A stretch of DNA of 64,000 nucleotides from Pycnococcus provasolii (GCA_938743325.2 OW568897.1:404433-468432), one strand, 5' to 3'. Shown: positions 51,601 through 63,136, counted from the first letter of the stretch. A program made the numbers and translations. Notes: generated by a model from the sequence alone, not told the origin.

Positions 51601-54600
51601 GAACTCAATCAAACGGGTGCGCTTGTGGTGTACACAGGCGCTGGATTAGCGCCTATGGATCTTTACGCAGATAATGAGCTCGCGCTCGCTGGGAACATCG
51701 CCGACGCATCCACTGGTGGGACGAAGGCAATGCAGCCTGTCCCTGAAGAGGAGGAAGCTATGTCAAAGTTGGAGAGGCGAGGGGAGCGGAGAGAAAAACG
51801 CCGGAACATGCGCAAAAATAAGAAGAGGCGTCAACGCGAGGAACGCGAAAGACTTGGCAAGCCGGTTGAAATAAAGCTAGATGGTGATGGCGATGACGAG
51901 GCTTCGTTTGGCGATTCCAGCGACGCGAGCGACGCGGAAAGACGGCAACGGCGCTATCAACGTCGTATGCTGCGAGGTGACGCCTCCGATTCGGATGAAG
52001 ATGCAAGACTTCGCCGTCGACGCGCTCGTGTGGTACGTCGACGAGCTCAGCGACTCGCGCTTGAGGCGGGCGCCGGAGCTGGCGCCTCGACATTTGCGTA
52101 TGCACAACACATTGCAGAGATATCACAGCAGAAAAACGATGCACACTCACTCACAGCCGCGGCGGAGAAGGCTGCGGCAAACGCCGCAGCCATGTACAAA
52201 TTTGCAGATGCTGGCGCAGGCTACGGCACTCTTGCCATGGAACCTCGCATCACCTCGTTTACTCCCGCGACCGCGGCGCTTGATGGCGAAGGCGACCCTT
52301 CGAATTGGTTCGGGGCGGACGATAAGCTTCACATCGGTCTTACTCCAGTCAATGGTACAGGTGATGTGATCATGAACGGGGCAGAGTCGTCGTGGTTAGA
52401 GGGTCGCGCGAAGCCGATGCGTCGCTGGCGTAAGGCTGCTGCCGCGGCTGCTGCAATGTATCGGGCAAAACAGCGTGAGATTGCAAAGAATCGGCAATTT
52501 GTCTTCACTTCTGCGGACGACGACAAGTTGCCCACGACCATAGAGACAAATCCAGATCGACTTGTGACGTCTCCGGAGGAGGCGCGGGCTCTTGCCGCAG
52601 CCAAGGCGGCTGAGGAGTACGATGAGTACATCGCTGAAGCCTTTGACGATGCGGTGAATCAAAACGACGACAACGCCACGAACGCTGCCGATGGCCATAG
52701 CATGGCGCATGCCTTGCTAACTGATGGACGAGAGCATCGTGGACTTATTCCATGGGGTTCATCCGTTTCGCGAAATGCAATTGTGCCAATGCTGACGGAT
52801 GACACGTCGCTGGCTATCGTGCAGTCGCAAGGCAAACCAGCGAGAATACCCGATCGCATACCAGTGGATGCTCCCGCGGAGGCGATCAATTCGTTTGTGG
52901 CTGCCGAAGAACGAAAGCTTCAAATTGTTGCACTAGCCACCTCAGATGCACGACCCACGGCGATCCGTGATGGTGCTGACACACCTCCCGACGTTTCCGA
53001 CGAGGAGGCGAAACAAGATTCGTCCCTAGCCATGGTTCCCAGCGCAGCAGTGCAGTCGCCACGTCGCCGTCCAATGCCCTCGGTGCGCAATATCCGTGCC
53101 GCAGCCGCGGCACTGGCAAAGAACACAACCGCCGCCGTTGGAAATGCGGTGAGCGCCGTTGCAAGCTCTGCAGGTGTTGCCGTGCGCCTCGTCAACGAGG
53201 TGATGAACGGCGACCGTCCATCGAAGGCTCGTGCGGACTCGATAAAGCGCATGGAACGTGAGAATAAGCGTCGACTGCGTAAAGAGGCGAAACGCGCCGC
53301 GAAGGAAGAACGTCGCCGGCGTCTGCAGATGCAGGTTGATGAAGCGCTGTCCGAAGGAGGTGGCATTTCCGACGCCATCCGAGGATATGCCAGCGAAAGC
53401 TATGCAAGTCGTAAGACGCGCGTTGTCGTGGGAGAAGATGGTGCAGACACCGGTCTGCGTCGCATACCACGTGAGGCGTCTGAAGTTTCCGACTTACCCG
53501 ACTGGGCAAGTGAAGACGAGTCAAAACGCACGGAAAGGCGTGGTGCGCGCCAGGATGCCAAGGGCAATCCGCCGCGGCTTTTGGGCATTGTTCGGGATGC
53601 CCTGTCAGACACGGAGGGCTTTGGTACAAGTCGGCGCAAATCCTTGCGTTCCAGTGAGGCTGGCATTCGCTACATCGATAATGGCACAGCGCAGCCCACG
53701 CCACGTCTGGCGCTTCCCTCCATTTCCGCAGAGTTCGCGGGTGCCAGCACCGACGACGAGTCTGGTGCACTCTCAGATTCTGGAGGACGCATTCGACGCA
53801 CGCGTCGAGGGCACAGGCAGTCGCTGCCGTCCAAACTTACCTTGGAACGTCTTGCGACGCTCACGGAGGCGGCGGCGGAGGACGAAGATGTCGGATATGT
53901 CGCGGATGTGACTGCCTTTCCCCTGCTCGGATCGCTCGTGGAAGGTGACACGATTGCCGATACGTCCGCTGAGGCTGAGATGCACGAGCTTCTGCTGCTC
54001 GAGGGACTTGGCGGTGGCGGCGGTGACAACGAAGGGCAGGAAGATGAGAAGGAGCTGCAGGAACAGAATGAGATGGAGATTTCGGAAAAGAAGGAACTGC
54101 GTTCGGTTGCCGGAGGTTCTGAATCGGCGTCGTCCTCAGAGCAACCCGCCGGCGATGCGACGACGACACCTCAGTCGCCAATCCCATCTATTCGTCTTCC
54201 CGTCTCTGCAGCTAGTCGGAATGCGACGACGGAAACGCCGCCTGTTGGCAGCACCACCCCGGGCAAATCGCCCGGCATGTCACCTCGTAGGCCGCCAACC
54301 CCACCTCGCACGCCGATGGGCTCAGCGTACCCTGACGGAAGCATGCCAGCAGCTCTCATTGGTGGGAAAATCCCCGACAACTCGCCAATTCGGTCGAATA
54401 TGTCTCCTCGAACGTCCTTTTCTGGTGGCGCTGACAACCACTCGTCTGATCGCCCTGCCTCGCGTGGCACGACACCACGCGCTGCGCGCGGTATCGACCT
54501 TGACAATCCGGTGAAATCTGCGCGCCGTCTCCTCGACGAGGCACAGCGCCGTCATGAAATCACAAAGCGGCTTGAGATGCACCTCGCGAACTCGGGGTCT

Positions 54601-56268
54601 CGTGTGGTAACTGGCGAGGGCGCGGATGAGCCTCAGTACGTTGTTGAGCCTCGCCTCACGCCGCCGAGCAGCCGGCCGAGTTCTGCGACGGGTGAACCTA
54701 AGCCGGCTGTTCCTGACGGTAGGGGTACGCCGACGAGTGACACCGGCGGCGCGCAATCTCCATCTCCTTCCCCCGACCTTGCTTCGGAGAATAGCTTGAC
54801 GCGTGATAGCATACGCAAGGCGCTCGTTCCCGCTGTTCCTACCGGTCGCCGAAAGGGCCTTGGCAAGTCGTTCGTCGACCAGGCGCAGATGCGAAAGGAA
54901 CGTGCAGAGCGCGCGGAGGCTGCGCGAGAAGCTCGCCGAAAGGCTGCGGAGGCTGGCATGCGTCCCGACTCGCGCGAGACAGGTTCTTGGTGGCGTGGTG
55001 TGCAGCGCACCGAACAGGCACGCGAACGTAGCGAGAAGGAGCGCGCCGAAAAGGAGGCGGCTGACGCGGCTGACGAGGCGCTGAGGAAAAGCAAGGAGAA
55101 GCAGGCTGCAGACACTCGCCAGCAGATGCTTGAGATGAAGTCTGAGGCGCATCGCGAGCTTCTTGCGCTGAAGGAGCAGGCACGCACGCTTCACGAACGC
55201 ATGGGTGCGGAAGCCATGGCGTATGCCGAGTCAAAACGCGCTGAAGCGGAACGGGAAAGGAGGGAGAAGGAAAAGAAGGAGAAGGAGGAGAAGGAGGAGA
55301 AGGAGGAAGCCGTGGTAGGAGTCGAACGCAATGAGCCTTCTGGCGTGATTGTCAAAACGGCGACGACGGACGACGTGGAGGAGCGACGGCTCGGTGATGC
55401 TCCAGGTGATTGGGCGATGCAAGCACGCGCTCACGCCGCCGCGAAGGCTGCCGTCGCACGCGCGGAAGCGGGCATTGCACCTTCCGATGCCATGGTGCAT
55501 GGCGGTGTTGGCGAAGAGCATCACAAGGCGGCTGCGGCTGAGGAAGTTGCGCGCCTACGCCGCGAGACGGCGGAATTGGAACAGACGATGATTCAGGGAA
55601 GGATTCGGATGGAGCAGGAGCGTGCTAAATTGAATCGAAAGGTTGCGGCAGCACGAGCTAGTGCAATGCAGAATCACCCGAATCCTGATAATATGTACTT
55701 CGAGCCTATGCCGGATTCTGCCAGGAAGAAGAAGGGCAAACAAGGCGAAATCGGCTCAAGCCCAGCAACGAGCAGCAGGAACAATTCTCCTCCCAAGCAG
55801 CGCAAGGGTGGTGACGGCAACAAGACGTTATCGAGGACTTCGAGTGGCGGTACTGGCACAGGTGGTTTGAGTCGCACGACGAGCACGGAAAGTACGATGG
55901 GCAAGGTGGGTGGTGGTGGTGGTGCTGGTGGTGACCTGAGTCGCACGACCAGCACCGGGACTGAGGGTGGAGTTGCCGAAGCAGAGAAGAAGATGGCGCT
56001 TCAATCTCAGCTGCAGGACGAGCTTTCGTTCGTCGCACATGCGATTGAGTCTGAGAAGGTTGCATTTGCGGAGGAGCGCGACGCGATTCGTAAGAAGATC
56101 CGCGACGAGCGGCGTGCTGCTGAGAAGAAGCGAAGAGAGAAAAGGCTGGCGAGACGAGAGCAGCGTGAGCTGGAAGCGCGTGCCGAGGCGGCTCTTGTGA
56201 GAGAGGCGCGGTATGGACGGCAGGCGGTGGCTGCGATGGCAGCAAAGAAAGACACAACAGCAGTGTGA
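45424..56268 (+). CDS. Giant repeat protein with a TBC (Rab GTPase-activating) domain
   Basis: One uninterrupted frame of 3,614 residues, ATG at 45424. Residues about 55-940 hold twelve clear copies of a 75-81-residue unit built on DASRLDEQAKRHALTLERA and EASEAARASGN, predicted helical, then two degenerate copies. Residues about 1600-1890 form a TBC domain: HGIPHGLRGRMWYRLSG, the Arg finger motif IRADVER (IxxDxxR, Arg1672) and the Gln finger GYSQG (Gln1710). Both catalytic fingers are present, so RabGAP activity is plausible. The rest is disordered and coiled coil: poly-Asp near 2045, Arg-rich basic stretches, Ser/Pro-rich parts, and a long Glu/Lys/Arg/Ala coiled coil from about 3130. It could be a scaffold tethering a GAP to membranes or cytoskeleton. 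The Rab target is unknown. Confidence 0.85.
45590..48240 (+). repeat. Coding tandem repeat array with higher-order period 702 bp
   Basis: Twelve units of about 225-245 bp. Units 4-6 are a near-copy of units 1-3 at an offset of exactly 702 bp (for example 45781 and 46483; 46171 and 46873). Units 10-11 resemble units 4 and 7, which shows repeated block duplication. Confidence 0.9.
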
Positions 56269-56943
56269 TCTTACTTGCACCGAACTCGCACCGACGTGTT
56301 TTTTTTTTCAAGGAAGGGGGTGGATGAATCCTTTTTTTGTATATGATGAGTATACTATGATGACCATGTACTGTATGTAAAACACGCAACAAGCATGTAT
56401 TTTTGTACGCAAAGGCAAAGAATGAAGAAACAAGTCCGGAGCTGCACCACTGGCCAGGCGCCTAACAACCTGAATTGGTCATGGAGCTGCACCACTGGCC
56501 AGGCGCCTAACAACCTGAATTGGTCATGGAGCTGCACCACTGGCCAGGCGGTTGACCACCATAAGTTGGGAACGACCACTGAACAGGCGCACCTGAATGA
56601 TGGTCAACGAGTTGCATGAACAGGTAGACTAGACTAGACTATCGCGCACCATGGAAAACTCCCAAAATCAGGGGAAAAAATCAAAAAATCTGTCCGGGCT
56701 GCCGGGGGGGAGAAGAACCGCGGCTGCCCAAGATTCATGCGCAGGTGCCTCACAAAATGCCACGGTGGAAGAACGCCCCGTACTGAGGCGTCCTCCACGT
56801 CACCGTACGCCAAGGAAAAGCGACCCTTTGGAACTGACAGCTGCTGCCCTTTCCCTTTCTTTTCCCCTCCCCGTCCTCCCTCCCCCTCATCACAACAACC
56901 TCGCTCTGTCTCGCAACACCACACAACTAGCAAGCACGCGACC
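56269..56943. other. Intergenic with a 45-bp minisatellite
   Basis: No gene seen. The minisatellite at 56439-56550 lies downstream of the TBC gene; the region before the PEPCK ATG is pyrimidine-rich. Confidence 0.5.
56439..56550. repeat. 45-bp minisatellite, about 2.5 copies
   Basis: Unit begins GAGCTGCACCACTGGCCAGG and ends CTGAATTGGTCATG. Two complete identical units plus a 22-bp partial third. Confidence 0.9.
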
Positions 56944-59019
56944 ATGGCCAACACGCGAAGCAGCACTCCCGCGCCTGCGATGGTGAATATTGCTGCTCCC
57001 ACGCACAACAACGACAACAACAACAACAACAACGACAACGACAACGGCAACGGCAACACGACCACCTCCACGGCGAACACGTTGGCGAACGATACCATCA
57101 TGGAGGAGGATACGGACATCCTCGAGCCCGCCGAAGTCACCAGCCCGAAAACAACAAACGTATCCCCAGCAACCTCGCCAAACAGCGAAGGAGTGAAGCG
57201 AATCGCTTCGACAGCTCGAAACGAAATTGCCAAGGCGAAAACACCAGACGAGCTCAAGGAAAAACAGAAGAAACGGAAAGACTCGAAGAGCGAGCTCCCG
57301 CATTCTCTACCAGACACATTCAAAAGTGGACACGCCACCTCCGTAACGCCTACACTGCACACTTCCAAGTCACTCAGCACATCGTTCCTACTCAGCGAAA
57401 AGGAATTGCAGTCGTGTGAAGTGCTGCGAAACCTGTCGACGCCCGCGCTCTACGAACACGCGCTCAAGTTTGAGGAGAAACAAGGAACGCACCTCACGTC
57501 CACGGGAGCACTTGCGACGCTCTCTGGCAAAAAGACGGGACGCTCGCCGAAGGACAAGCGCGTCGTGTCAGACACGCCTATGGAGAGTGCCGTCTGGCGT
57601 GGACTGGGATCGCCAAACATACCGCTGAACAAGACATCGTTTCTCTGCAATCGTGAGACGGCTCTCGACTATCTTGGCTCGCTCGAACGTCTGTACGTGT
57701 TCGACGGATACGCCAACTGGGACGAAAAGCACCGCGTTAAGGTGCGCGTCGTCTGCGCACGGCCGTATCACGCGCTCTTCATCAACAACCTGCTCATTCG
57801 ACCATCCTCGGAGGATGAGCTTGCCGCATTCGGCGTTCCTGATTTCACCATCTACAACGCCGGAAGCTTCCCTGCAAACCGCTTCAACGACGGCGTGACC
57901 TCTTCGGCGTCCGTCAGCCTCAATCTCGAGTCGCGCGAACTTGTCATCCTTGGCACCAACTATGCCGGTGAGATGAAAAAAGGAGTCTTTACGTACATGC
58001 ACTACCTCATGCCCACACGTGGCGTGCTGACCCTGCACAGTGGATGCAACGTCGGAAAGGACGGCGACACCACGCTCTTCTTCGGGCTCAGTGGCACGGG
58101 TAAAACCACGCTGAGCACCGATCGCGATCGCCCGCTCGTCGGTGACGACGAGCACTGCTGGTCAGATGACGGCGTCAGCAATATCGAAGGTGGCTGCTAC
58201 GCAAAGTGCATCGACCTCAGCGCGGATCACGAACCAGAAATCTTCCAGGCGATCCGATACGGCACGGTGGTGGAGAACGTCGTCTTCTCCGACCGGTCGC
58301 GTGTCATCGACTACCACGACTGCCAGATCACGGAGAACACGCGTGCCGCGTACCCTATCGACTTCATCGCAAACGCAAAACTTCCTTGCTTGGCTCGTCA
58401 CCCGAAGAACATCATCATGCTGTGCTGCGATGCGTACGGCGTTCTGCCGCCTGTCAGCAAGCTCACGATTGGCCAGGCTATGTTCATGTTCGTTAGCGGA
58501 TACACCGCGAAAGTCGCGGGAACCGAGGACGGCGTGCTTGAGCCTGAGGCTACCTTTTCTGCGTGCTTTGGCGGTGCATTTCTCGTGTGGCATCCGTTCA
58601 AGTACGCGTCGATGCTTGCGGAGCGCATGGTCAAGCATGGAAGTACCGCGTGGCTCGTGAACACGGGCTGGACGGGAGGGAAGTACGGAGTTGGCTCCCG
58701 GATGCAGCTGAAGTACACGCGTGCAATTGTCGACGCCATCCACGATGGAAGCCTGTCCGAAGACCTCGTGACATACCACACCACGGGCATCTTCAACCTC
58801 CAAGTGCCATGCGCATGCCCCGGCGTTCCTGACAACATTTTGGACCCCTCGCTGTGCTGGTCGGATCTCGAGAAATTTCAGGCCACGCTTCGCATGCTCG
58901 CGTGTCTGTACCAGCAAAATTTTGCCAAATACGAAACGGCGATGAACTCCCCGTCATTTGATGCCAACTTGGTCAAGGCGATCCGCGATGCTGCGCCGGA
59001 CGTAGTACTTACTAGGTAG
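56944..59019 (+). CDS. PCK: Phosphoenolpyruvate carboxykinase (ATP)
   Basis: Start taken at ATG 56944 (context ACCATGG); the frame is open further upstream without similarity. 691 residues. Residues 1 to about 135 are a disordered leader with an Asn/Asp run encoded by (AAC)n, as in the extended N-termini of plant enzymes. The catalytic part shows [20 protein letters not shown], FVVDxYAN-like [10 protein letters not shown], the phosphate loop GLSGTGKTT (about 381-389), the metal-binding [23 protein letters not shown], and [29 protein letters not shown]. This is the ATP-dependent class (EC 4.1.1.49), converting oxaloacetate and ATP to PEP, CO2 and ADP in gluconeogenesis or, in some algae, carbon concentration. 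Probably cytosolic. Element E2 lies 52 nt past the stop. Confidence 0.95.
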   Translation: MANTRSSTPAPAMVNIAAPTHNNDNNNNNNDNDNGNGNTTTSTANTLANDTIMEEDTDILEPAEVTSPKTTNVSPATSPNSEGVKRIASTARNEIAKAKTPDELKEKQKKRKDSKSELPHSLPDTFKSGHATSVTPTLHTSKSLSTSFLLSEKELQSCEVLRNLSTPALYEHALKFEEKQGTHLTSTGALATLSGKKTGRSPKDKRVVSDTPMESAVWRGLGSPNIPLNKTSFLCNRETALDYLGSLERLYVFDGYANWDEKHRVKVRVVCARPYHALFINNLLIRPSSEDELAAFGVPDFTIYNAGSFPANRFNDGVTSSASVSLNLESRELVILGTNYAGEMKKGVFTYMHYLMPTRGVLTLHSGCNVGKDGDTTLFFGLSGTGKTTLSTDRDRPLVGDDEHCWSDDGVSNIEGGCYAKCIDLSADHEPEIFQAIRYGTVVENVVFSDRSRVIDYHDCQITENTRAAYPIDFIANAKLPCLARHPKNIIMLCCDAYGVLPPVSKLTIGQAMFMFVSGYTAKVAGTEDGVLEPEATFSACFGGAFLVWHPFKYASMLAERMVKHGSTAWLVNTGWTGGKYGVGSRMQLKYTRAIVDAIHDGSLSEDLVTYHTTGIFNLQVPCACPGVPDNILDPSLCWSDLEKFQATLRMLACLYQQNFAKYETAMNSPSFDANLVKAIRDAAPDVVLTR

Positions 59020-59070
59020 TGCTCATCAGAAGGAGGTCGTTGATTTAGTGGAATAATGGGAGGGATCATG

Positions 59071-59107
59071 CTCATTCAGTAATAACTGAATGTACTTTAC
59101 TATCCGC
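59071..59107 (+). repeat. 3'-flank element E2, copy D (PEPCK gene)
   Basis: Sense to PEPCK. Contains the perfect hairpin CATTCAGT, loop AATA, ACTGAATG, then TACTTTACTATCC, the same core as copies A and B. Confidence 0.8.
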
Positions 59108-59302
59108 ATATACTTAATAGCGCACGCGTGATCTCAATTCTCACCACGGCGCTGCTCCAGTGGCGCGTCGATCGCACACAGTACTTACATCTCGTCTACG
59201 AACGAAACTAAATCCTCACGTACGTGAAGGGGGAAGAATGGTGCCCGCCTGCTCCGCTTGGGGGTTGGGAATTCCTGCCATTGGGGAGATAAAATCCACA
59301 CC

Positions 59303-59979
59303 ATGCGAGCGAATGCACGCGCGCGCAACGTGCGAACGGTGGCTTGCGGGCGATGCTTGCGTGGTGGTGGCACGCACCGCAAACTCACGGCGTTCTCGTC
59401 CAAGCCCAGGCAAAGGCAACAGGCACAGGGACGACGCCCTCACGGCGTCGAGGCGAAACAGGAGGAAGCGGACGCACGCGTCGAGGTGACGGAGACGAAC
59501 GTAGTCGCCAGTGAGGATGACAAGCCAGGTGTGGAAGCTGCAGTCGCCACGTTAAAATTTTACAAGCGCGTGATTTCACCACTGCTGCCAGCATCGTGCC
59601 GCTTCGTACCAACGTGCTCGGCGTACGCCACAGCGAGGTGAGCTTGAGAATTGTTTGTTTTTGTGTTTGTTTCCCTTGCACGCACAGTTTCGTGAACTAA
59701 CCTGCCATTTTTTCGAAAACCTTCAGCTATCGCACGTACGGAGTGGCCAAGGGAACTGTGCTCACCGCGTGGCGCTTGGCGAGGTGCAATCCGTTCGCGG
59801 GTAGTGGTTACGACCCACCGTCGTGGCCTCCTCCTGGACTTTTGGCGACGCCACGTGCGTTCGACGCGACGGAGCGTGTGATGCCTTTGAGCGAGGTGTG
59901 CAGTGCGTACGCGGTTGTGGCGCTGACACCCTGGCTTGTGACAGAGGTGGTTCTCTTTGCGCGCGACATTTTGATGTAA
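59303..59979 (+). CDS. YIDD-like: YidD-type membrane protein insertion efficiency factor, probably plastid
   Basis: Two exons: 59303-59637 and 59727-59979, intron 89 nt (GTGAGC...CTTCAG), splitting a Ser codon; 195 residues. Residues 1-75 are Arg/Ala/Gln-rich, a presequence. The core is LKFYKRVISPLLPASCRFVP-TCSAYATASYRTYGVAKGTVLTAWRLARCNPF, then GSGYDPPSWPPP. This is the DUF37/YidD signature: Y(K/Q)xxISPL, CRFxPTCSxY, GxxKGxxLxxxRxxxCxP, GxDPVP. Bacterial YidD assists YidC-mediated membrane insertion; in algae and plants the homologue is nuclear-encoded and thought to act with Alb3 at thylakoids. A C-terminal extension of about 45 residues with one hydrophobic stretch is extra. Neither exon alone would be convincing; the match appears on splicing. 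Confidence 0.85.
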
Positions 59980-60287
59980 TCATTTTGATGTAATCATTTT
60001 GATGTACTTTTCTAGTTTTTTGTCAGATAATTTACTCGATCGCATCGTACAAATATCGTTCCCAACGGCAACGCAAGGTCTAGAAGAGTCTTGACCACCT
60101 TCACGTAAGGCTTATTTCATTCACCCAAGAGTTGCGCGGGCTCTTCGTAGCAGCGTAGGCTGCGTAGCAGCTTCTACACAGCTCAGTGGCTAGGAGTGAT
60201 ATGAATGGACGACGACCGTTGGACGAAGCAAACTCCATTCAATGAGTGAGTGAGTTGAGCGAGCAATTACAGTATTAGACGGCTCTC
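59980..60287. other. Intergenic between convergent genes
   Basis: Three tandem copies of AATCATTTTGATGT start at the YidD stop codon (about 59965-60006). Element E2 copy C occupies 60202-60270. Confidence 0.55.
60202..60270 (-). repeat. 3'-flank element E2, copy C (CobW gene), divergent
   Basis: Starts 18 nt after the CobW stop. It shares TGAATGGACGACCGTTGGACG-type sequence and the CATTCAATGAGTGAG part with copy B, but lacks the GTAAAGTACA block. Confidence 0.6.
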
Positions 60288-61556
60288 TCATTCTTCAAGA
60301 CACGCTTTTAGACCATCTTCGAGCTCGTCCTGGTCCAGATTCTTTCCGATAAACACGAGCTTCGAGCCGCGCTCCTCACCGTCTGCCCATTCTTTGCCTA
60401 CGTCTCCCTCGAAAAGCATGTGAACCGACTGAAACACAAACTTGTTGTCGCAGCCAGTCACCGACAGGATTCCCTTTGTGCGAAAAATCTCATTGCCACG
60501 AACCTCAAGCAGCGTACCAAGCCAGTCGTTCACACGCTCAAGGTTGAGATTGCCAGGAATGCTCACACTCACGCTCGTAATGGAGTTGTCATGCACATGA
60601 TCGAGATCGTGGCTGTGCTCGTGGCTGTGGCTGTGGCTGTGCTCATGGCTGTGGCTGTGCTCATGGCTGTGGCTATGCTCGTGTCCGCAGTCTGGGTCGT
60701 TGCAGTCGTCCGCGTCGTGGCTGTGTCCATGCTGATGCTCGCTCTCTATAACCTGCTCCTCGACGTCGTCAATCTCAAACCCACCAACGTCCATGACGTA
60801 GCTCGTTGGAACGTCGCCGCGAATGGTACGCTTCACGGTGGCGAGACGGTTGATGTCGCGAACTCTCGCCTCAATAGCCGTCGCCTCGTCGTCGTCGACG
60901 AGGTCAAGCTTGTTAAGAATGATGCGGTCGGCAAGTGCCACCTGCTGCAGGCACTCGTTTACGGCGTCGTCGGGCTTCTCCTCGTCGAGGTGCAGCATAA
61001 CGTGCTTGCTGTCGACCACCGTCACAAGGCCGTCAAGCCGGGCGAGGTTCGCGAGCATCTCCTCGACAAAGAACGTGCTGATGATGGGTGACGGATTCGC
61101 GAGACCCGTCGTTTCGATGACGACGTGGTCGATGTTGTTCCGTCGAGGCGGTGAGCACAGCTCCAACAGCATGTTAATCAAGTCCGAACGTACTGTGCAG
61201 CACAAGCAGCCGTTGTTGAGCATGATGACGGTGTCGCCGCCGTCGATATTCTGCTTGTCCGTAATCAGCTCGCTGTCAATGTCGATCGCGCCAAACTCAT
61301 TTTCAATCACGGCAATGCGTTTGCCCTCGCTATTCTTCAGCAGGTTGTTTAAGAGTGTGGTCTTTCCACTCCCGAGGTATCCCGTGATGACCGTGCAAGG
61401 GAGGCGCGGGTCGTACGACGGGTCGAACAGGTTCGTGTCATCTGCCACTGCCTGCGCGCGCGCCGGGCGGCGACGTGGCTGCTTCAGGTGACGGCGCAAA
61501 GGCCCGACGGCGGCGCGTGTGCGCGAGGCGGTGCTCCCTGACACGTGCAGAGACAT
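60288..61556 (-). CDS. ZNG1-like: CobW/COG0523 G3E GTPase, probable zinc metallochaperone
   Basis: ATG at 61554-61556 (the frame opens at a TTG 21 codons earlier); 422 residues. The N-terminus (MSLHVSGSTASRTRAAVGPL, Arg-rich to about residue 38) looks like an organelle presequence. The G3E domain has Walker A GYLGSGKTTLL (59-69), ENEFGAIDID, the metal-binding GCLCC (116-120), an E-T-T-G-L-A-N-P switch motif, and NKLD. A histidine-rich loop (about residues 270-320, repeated HEHSHSH) precedes the CobW C-terminal domain (GILSVTGCDNKFVFQSVHMLFEG). These proteins deliver zinc or related metals to client enzymes by GTP hydrolysis. The short GxCLCC plus His loop supports zinc, but the client is unknown. 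Confidence 0.9.
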   Translation of the reverse strand: MSLHVSGSTASRTRAAVGPLRRHLKQPRRRPARAQAVADDTNLFDPSYDPRLPCTVITGYLGSGKTTLLNNLLKNSEGKRIAVIENEFGAIDIDSELITDKQNIDGGDTVIMLNNGCLCCTVRSDLINMLLELCSPPRRNNIDHVVIETTGLANPSPIISTFFVEEMLANLARLDGLVTVVDSKHVMLHLDEEKPDDAVNECLQQVALADRIILNKLDLVDDDEATAIEARVRDINRLATVKRTIRGDVPTSYVMDVGGFEIDDVEEQVIESEHQHGHSHDADDCNDPDCGHEHSHSHEHSHSHEHSHSHSHEHSHDLDHVHDNSITSVSVSIPGNLNLERVNDWLGTLLEVRGNEIFRTKGILSVTGCDNKFVFQSVHMLFEGDVGKEWADGEERGSKLVFIGKNLDQDELEDGLKACLEE

Positions 61557-61687
61557 GGGAATATAAATGGCGGCGAAAAGGCGGGGGTAGGACGAGAGGG
61601 GAAAAGCAGGTCGGGCCAACGGGTTAAGGTGACCCGCTATAGATCAGGTCTGAATACATTATGATGTCATACAATGTGATTTTTTTT

Positions 61688-61708
61688 GGGGGGGGGGGGG
61701 GGGGGGCT
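61688..61708 (+). repeat. Uninterrupted G run of about 21
   Basis: T7 then about 21 G. Potential quadruplex and a difficult assembly site; the exact length may be unreliable. Confidence 0.8.
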
Positions 61709-61746
61709 TTGGGGATCCCGCTCGGACCTCGCTCGGACCAGAATTT

Positions 61747-62016
61747 TTACCACTCGAACTTTTCGCCCCTGCCAGCGGCGCGCTCCTTTAACTCCGCGAC
61801 CATGACTGCGCCGATAGGCGGCAGTGTGACGCTTGGGGGTTGCGCGCCGTCGAGCAGCTCGTCGAGGACGTCCGGATGCCCGAACCGGCAGATCAGGATG
61901 GTCTCCACGATCGGTCCCGACTCCCGCGCCGCGGAGGACGCGCCCAGCCAGGGCATCGTGTGGCACGCGCTCCTGCCGTGGGCGGCGTGTTCGGACGTGC
62001 ACCAAGCGGAGAGCAT
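61747..62016 (-). CDS. Small hypothetical protein
   Basis: 89 residues, ATG at 62014-62016. The C-terminal 55 residues are protein-like and GC-coherent: GPIVETILICRFGHPDVLDE, then PPSVTLPPIGAVMVAELKER. The N-terminus is His/Cys/Trp-containing. It could be the last exon of a longer gene, since the frame continues upstream in part, or a complete small gene. I do not recognise a family. The poly-C stretch of the opposite strand lies 40 nt past its stop. Confidence 0.4.
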   Translation of the reverse strand: MLSAWCTSEHAAHGRSACHTMPWLGASSAARESGPIVETILICRFGHPDVLDELLDGAQPPSVTLPPIGAVMVAELKERAAGRGEKFEW

Positions 62017-62843
62017 GCCATTGTTGGAGTTTTAGGGGTTTGTAGTACGACACATCACCTGTCGAAGTTTGGGGGGTTAAGGAGAAGGACAAGAGAAGGT
62101 TCTTGTGTCTAGAAGTGGAGACGTCTAGACACATGGGAACATTCTTCTAATGACTTAGGGTTAAGCCGGCAGAACTTTTTGTCAATAACCAGGTGCTCAT
62201 CCCAACTTTTTGGTGTGTCGTCCGTCAGCCTTAAGGTTCGGATATAGTACTTGCCTACCCTAGACGAGTACAAAACGACTATCGGTCGGACCGACTATAT
62301 CGGACCACGACCTCACGCTACACGTCCAACTCGCAAGTATGACGAGGTAACGTCATGACGTCGGGGTCATGACCGTCACATGACGCGTCATGACCACCCC
62401 GAAAATCGTATGACTAGGTAATGTGGCAACTATAGCCACGACCCTGTGCTTCGCCCTTTGCACGACTTTTCCATACCAAGTTCCATCGACAAGATCTCCC
62501 GAATGTTTTCCAGGTTCCGAATACCTTTTCCATTGCATTTCGCTCATGTACTCTGTTATCATTTCTCTCAACAAAGTCGTTCTGCACCGAAGACTGCACG
62601 AAGACTTCAACTCTGAAGAGTACGCCCTCAACACTTCATGAGAACCGATGCACATCTCCTCGGCTTTCAACCGTGCGTCCACGTTAATCATCTTCTCAGA
62701 AGCAGCTCTTATATTGGAACCCCCAATCTCAAACCCCCAATGCGCCCGAACAAGCTCTTGCAAGCTCTTGCAAGCTCTGGGAAGCTCGCGGCCGGTGTGC
62801 AAGGGGGGGGTCTTTTTTTACTGTTTTGGAGGCGGCCGGCGTC
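62017..62843. other. Subtelomeric region, no convincing gene
   Basis: A 149-codon minus-strand frame at 62353-62802 begins with TTG and has no recognisable family. Tandem GCAAGCTCTT units lie at about 62752-62790. Composition is more AT-rich than the genic part. Confidence 0.4.
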
Positions 62844-63136
62844 ATGACTGAAGTATACATGCCGCCGGAGCGAGACGGTCTCTTTCGACTACACAAGTCT
62901 CTCTTGAAGATGTCTTCGCGATCCTTCGGTGGGGAAAAGCACAACTCGCAAGTTCTGGACCCGGAGGAGCTACCGGCCGTTTACCGCATGATGAGTGCGT
63001 CGCCCGCGAGCGCTACCTCCGCGCATTCCTAGTGAACGAAGATGAGGAGTTCTTCATTCGCGCCGACCAAAAACGGGCAAACTTTTTTGCTGTGCTAGGT
63101 TTCGGTGGAAATGTCATAACATGCACATTTGGTTGA
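62844..63136 (+). pseudogene. Frameshifted gene remnant, unknown family
   Basis: Frame 1 from ATG 62844 reads MTEVYMPPERDGLFRLHKSL and on to PEELPAVYRMM. Near 62990-63000 the coding pattern moves to a second frame reading CVARERYLRAFLVNEDEEFF and ending NVITCTFG at the stop 63134-63136. A single indel would join them. No family recognised; no intact copy in the window. Confidence 0.45.

Noticed and set aside
62353-62802. 149-codon subtelomeric minus-strand frame
   Set aside because: Starts with TTG, spans tandem repeats, competes with frames on the other strand and has no family.
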